In this document: positions 19,291-21,118 of the stretch, in pieces | Position numbering within the stretch: the first letter of the stretch is position 1 | Layout: each line of letters opens with the position of its first letter | Assembly: GCA_049999725.1 (NCBI GenBank) | Contig: JBNGIS010022816.1 | Coordinates: 1 to 21,118, forward strand | DNA from: Haplomitrium mnioides | Lineage: Eukaryota > Marchantiophyta > Haplomitriopsida > Calobryales | Length of the DNA: 21,118 nucleotides | Reading direction: 5' to 3' | Made by a program: the position numbers and the translations under genes | Notes under the pieces: model-generated | Databases searched by the model: none | The model's input: the letters and a program-made list of their open reading frames with translations, nothing else | Told to the model about the DNA's origin: nothing

Positions 19291-19308
19291 TGTGCTACTA
19301 TAGTACAC

Positions 19309-20734
19309 AAATCAGAGCTTCAATATTCAAGATATGAAATAACACGTATTCAAAATGTAGAGAACCTTTGTTTTTGTTTCTGAAAGATTAATCAATCTAT
19401 CTAACTTTTCAAGATTGGATATAGCACATATATGTGTTGTAAATGTTGACTTCCCTACTTTGGTTGATGTAGATAGAGTATGAAACTATTTTATGTTGTA
19501 GGTTGATGTTGATTCAACAATCTTCAATCAGCAACTGTAACTTTGGAATGTCTCAACAACATATATAATATAAAACATCAGCAAGGTTTGATTCAGCAAT
19601 CTCCTTATGAAATTCTGATTGGTTTCTTCACGTGCTTCATTTTTATATCTTAAGATTGCAAATCCTTGCTCTGCAATGTTAATTTCTGTTGTGCGTTTTT
19701 AGAAGAGAGCACTCATTCCAACTTGCTTGACGAAAGAGGCTTCTTTACTCATTTGTCTTCTTCAACAAACAATTTTATATCTTTTGCAGTTTTTATGCAT
19801 GTATGTTTCAATAAATTAGGCGCTATGTTTGTTGTAGAGCATGCTTCATTTAGTCGAAGGGTATGACTGCACAAGTAGCTTCTTCAATGTCTTGTTGCTT
19901 CAAACAAGTTTGTTTCATATTTTGATTATCTTGGGTTTCCTTTGAGTTATTCATCCAACAACACATCAAACTTCCTCTTTATAGCAAGGTACTCTAGTCT
20001 CCGTAATTTTGCTTCTTGTGTTCAGCTAAGATTCCGTTCAGCTAAGATTCCATTTTCCATGAGCCATCAAACTTTCTTTGTTTCTTATTAATCATGCGAC
20101 TACATCTTCTTTTTTGTGTTTTTAGGTTTCTTTTGATTTGATGTTTATGCTTCTTCAATTTCTTCATGACCTGGTCTTCGTTGAGTTGTTTTCTTCAAAG
20201 TTTTCTTATGCAATTTGTGTTCTCTTTCTTTTGAACATGTCTGTATCTGTTCTTTTCTATTTGATTTGTTTCTTATGATGCGCTTCATTTGCTTTACTAC
20301 AAAATGGAAGACCAACCAAAGATCTCTAAGAAAATCGTTTGAACAAAACCCTTTTGCTCCATACTTTTTCCAAGAGCCGAATAGTCCAGCCCTACTTTGC
20401 TAACAAGCTGATTTCTGCTTAGGTGACCAAAGAAGGCAATTTGCCTCTATTGAAGGTCAAAAATGTCTGCACCCAAAGACTCTACAATCCGATTTCTGTC
20501 CTTGGCAAAATGTGATGTTTTTAACTGTAGAAATGTTGTTATAAAGACGAATAAATAGAATTTTGAAAAAGAATTGATGCTCCCAAAATGCTCTTGTTGA
20601 GGAACTCAATTCAAATCCACCAAAGAACTGCCATGTTTTCTTTGAATATGTAAACGTATCTGCTCTTCATTAGATTATTTTCCAACATGTCAATTTGCTT
20701 CTCTCCGGCCAATTATTATAAACCATAATATTGG

Positions 20735-20737
<3 letters not shown>
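19309..20737. other. Stretch without a recognisable gene
   Basis: AT-rich, with many CTTCTTCAA-type words between about 19640 and 20220. Since gag of relic B starts at 19290, its leader and 5' LTR would be expected here, but I find no minus-strand primer-binding site or LTR end. Small open frames (for example 19666-19866 and 20215-20403, plus strand) resemble nothing I know. Confidence 0.5.
20020..20051. repeat. 16-bp perfect tandem duplication
   Basis: gttcagctaagattcc at 20020-20035 is repeated without spacer at 20036-20051. Confidence 0.95.
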
Positions 20738-20804
<67 letters not shown>

Positions 20805-20815
20805 GAATAGAATAG
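20738..20815. repeat. Compound microsatellite (TA)16(AG)16(AATAG)3
   Basis: 20738-20769 is a pure TA run, 20769-20800 a pure AG run of the same number of units (one base shared), and 20801-20815 three AATAG units. Purity suggests recent expansion. Confidence 0.97.
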
Positions 20816-21118
20816 AATTTGCTTAAAGTCCCAGGTCAGCCCTAAGGCCATAGGGACTTAAAAAAAATACAGCAAGCACCTGGGTGCAAGCGAGAATGCA
20901 AGTACAATGAGTCTAGTCGTGCAACAAAGTGAATGATAGTGGTGGGGCGGCGCCCACAAGTAAAGTGGATGCTCTCTCTAGTTTCTAAGCTTAAAATAAG
21001 TTTGACAAACATGAATAAACATAAATAAGACATAAATGAGGAGTTCCTGATGAGTATGTTAAGAGTTATGAACTTGTACAATTATCTAGTTGGTCGGTGT
21101 GTGATTAGAGGACCCCAT
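20816..21118. other. Window end, no gene seen
   Basis: Contains a 7-bp inverted repeat, aagtccc (20826-20832) with gggactt (20853-20859) and a 20-base loop. The 79-codon minus-strand frame at 20842-21081 resembles no family I know. Confidence 0.5.

Larger units (their letters stand above)
15049..19308 (-). mobile_element. Chimeric Copia / module R relic, copy B
   Basis: Minus-strand relic with the same order as copy A but more of it: gag from its start (19290), zinc knuckle (18440-18481), protease (about 18085-18270), integrase (17908-17160), integrase-end linker (to 16858) and module R (16857-15049). No reverse transcriptase or RNase H is visible in the 1.8 kb after integrase, where both should begin. 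No LTR pair was found. The low-coordinate end abuts the Gypsy relic at about 15045. Shared stops with copy A show a common defective ancestor. Confidence 0.8.

Noticed and set aside
19311-19320. ATCAGAGC just upstream of Copia gag as a primer-binding site
   Set aside because: It is on the plus strand while the element reads on the minus strand, so the orientation is wrong and the leading TGGT is absent.
20826-20859. Inverted repeat with A-run after it as a terminator
   Set aside because: Plant nuclear genes do not end at intrinsic hairpins and no gene ends here.

Overview
The window looks like repeat-rich nuclear DNA from a land plant with a large genome. It holds decayed Ty1/Copia and Ty3/Gypsy retrotransposons of plant type, microsatellites, long AT-rich stretches without genes, and three runs of N. 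I see no intact host gene, tRNA, rRNA or CRISPR array. The lineage is uncertain; a gymnosperm, fern or lycophyte is a guess from the retroelement flavour.

Layout. 1-1162: minus-strand relic of a protein I do not recognise (module R, copy C), ending in a (CT)n tract with a gap. 2389-3083: degenerate minisatellite of 37 bp period. 4533-4860: 39-bp repeats, a TATA box and two matching inverted repeats, possibly an LTR or promoter fragment. 5580-8770: minus-strand chimeric relic A, Copia gag, protease and integrase tail joined to module R. 8830-11129: short duplications, a hairpin, two gaps and a long field rich in GGGATT and GAGCA words. 12133-15045: plus-strand Ty3/Gypsy relic with gag, protease and integrase C-terminus but no reverse transcriptase. 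15049-19308: minus-strand chimeric relic B, with the same architecture as A and more complete. 19309-21118: AT-rich DNA, a 16-bp duplication and a compound (TA)16(AG)16(AATAG)3 microsatellite.

How the parts relate. Relics A and B match through Copia gag-PR-IN and then through the same 1.3-1.8 kb module where reverse transcriptase and RNase H would be expected. They share premature stops, so they descend from an already defective ancestor. Module R also occurs alone as copy C, where one reading frame stays in register for about 260 codons broken only by stops. Module R is the most interesting thing here: an unrecognised decayed protein in three copies, two of them attached to Copia sequence. 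No protein in the window looks functional today.
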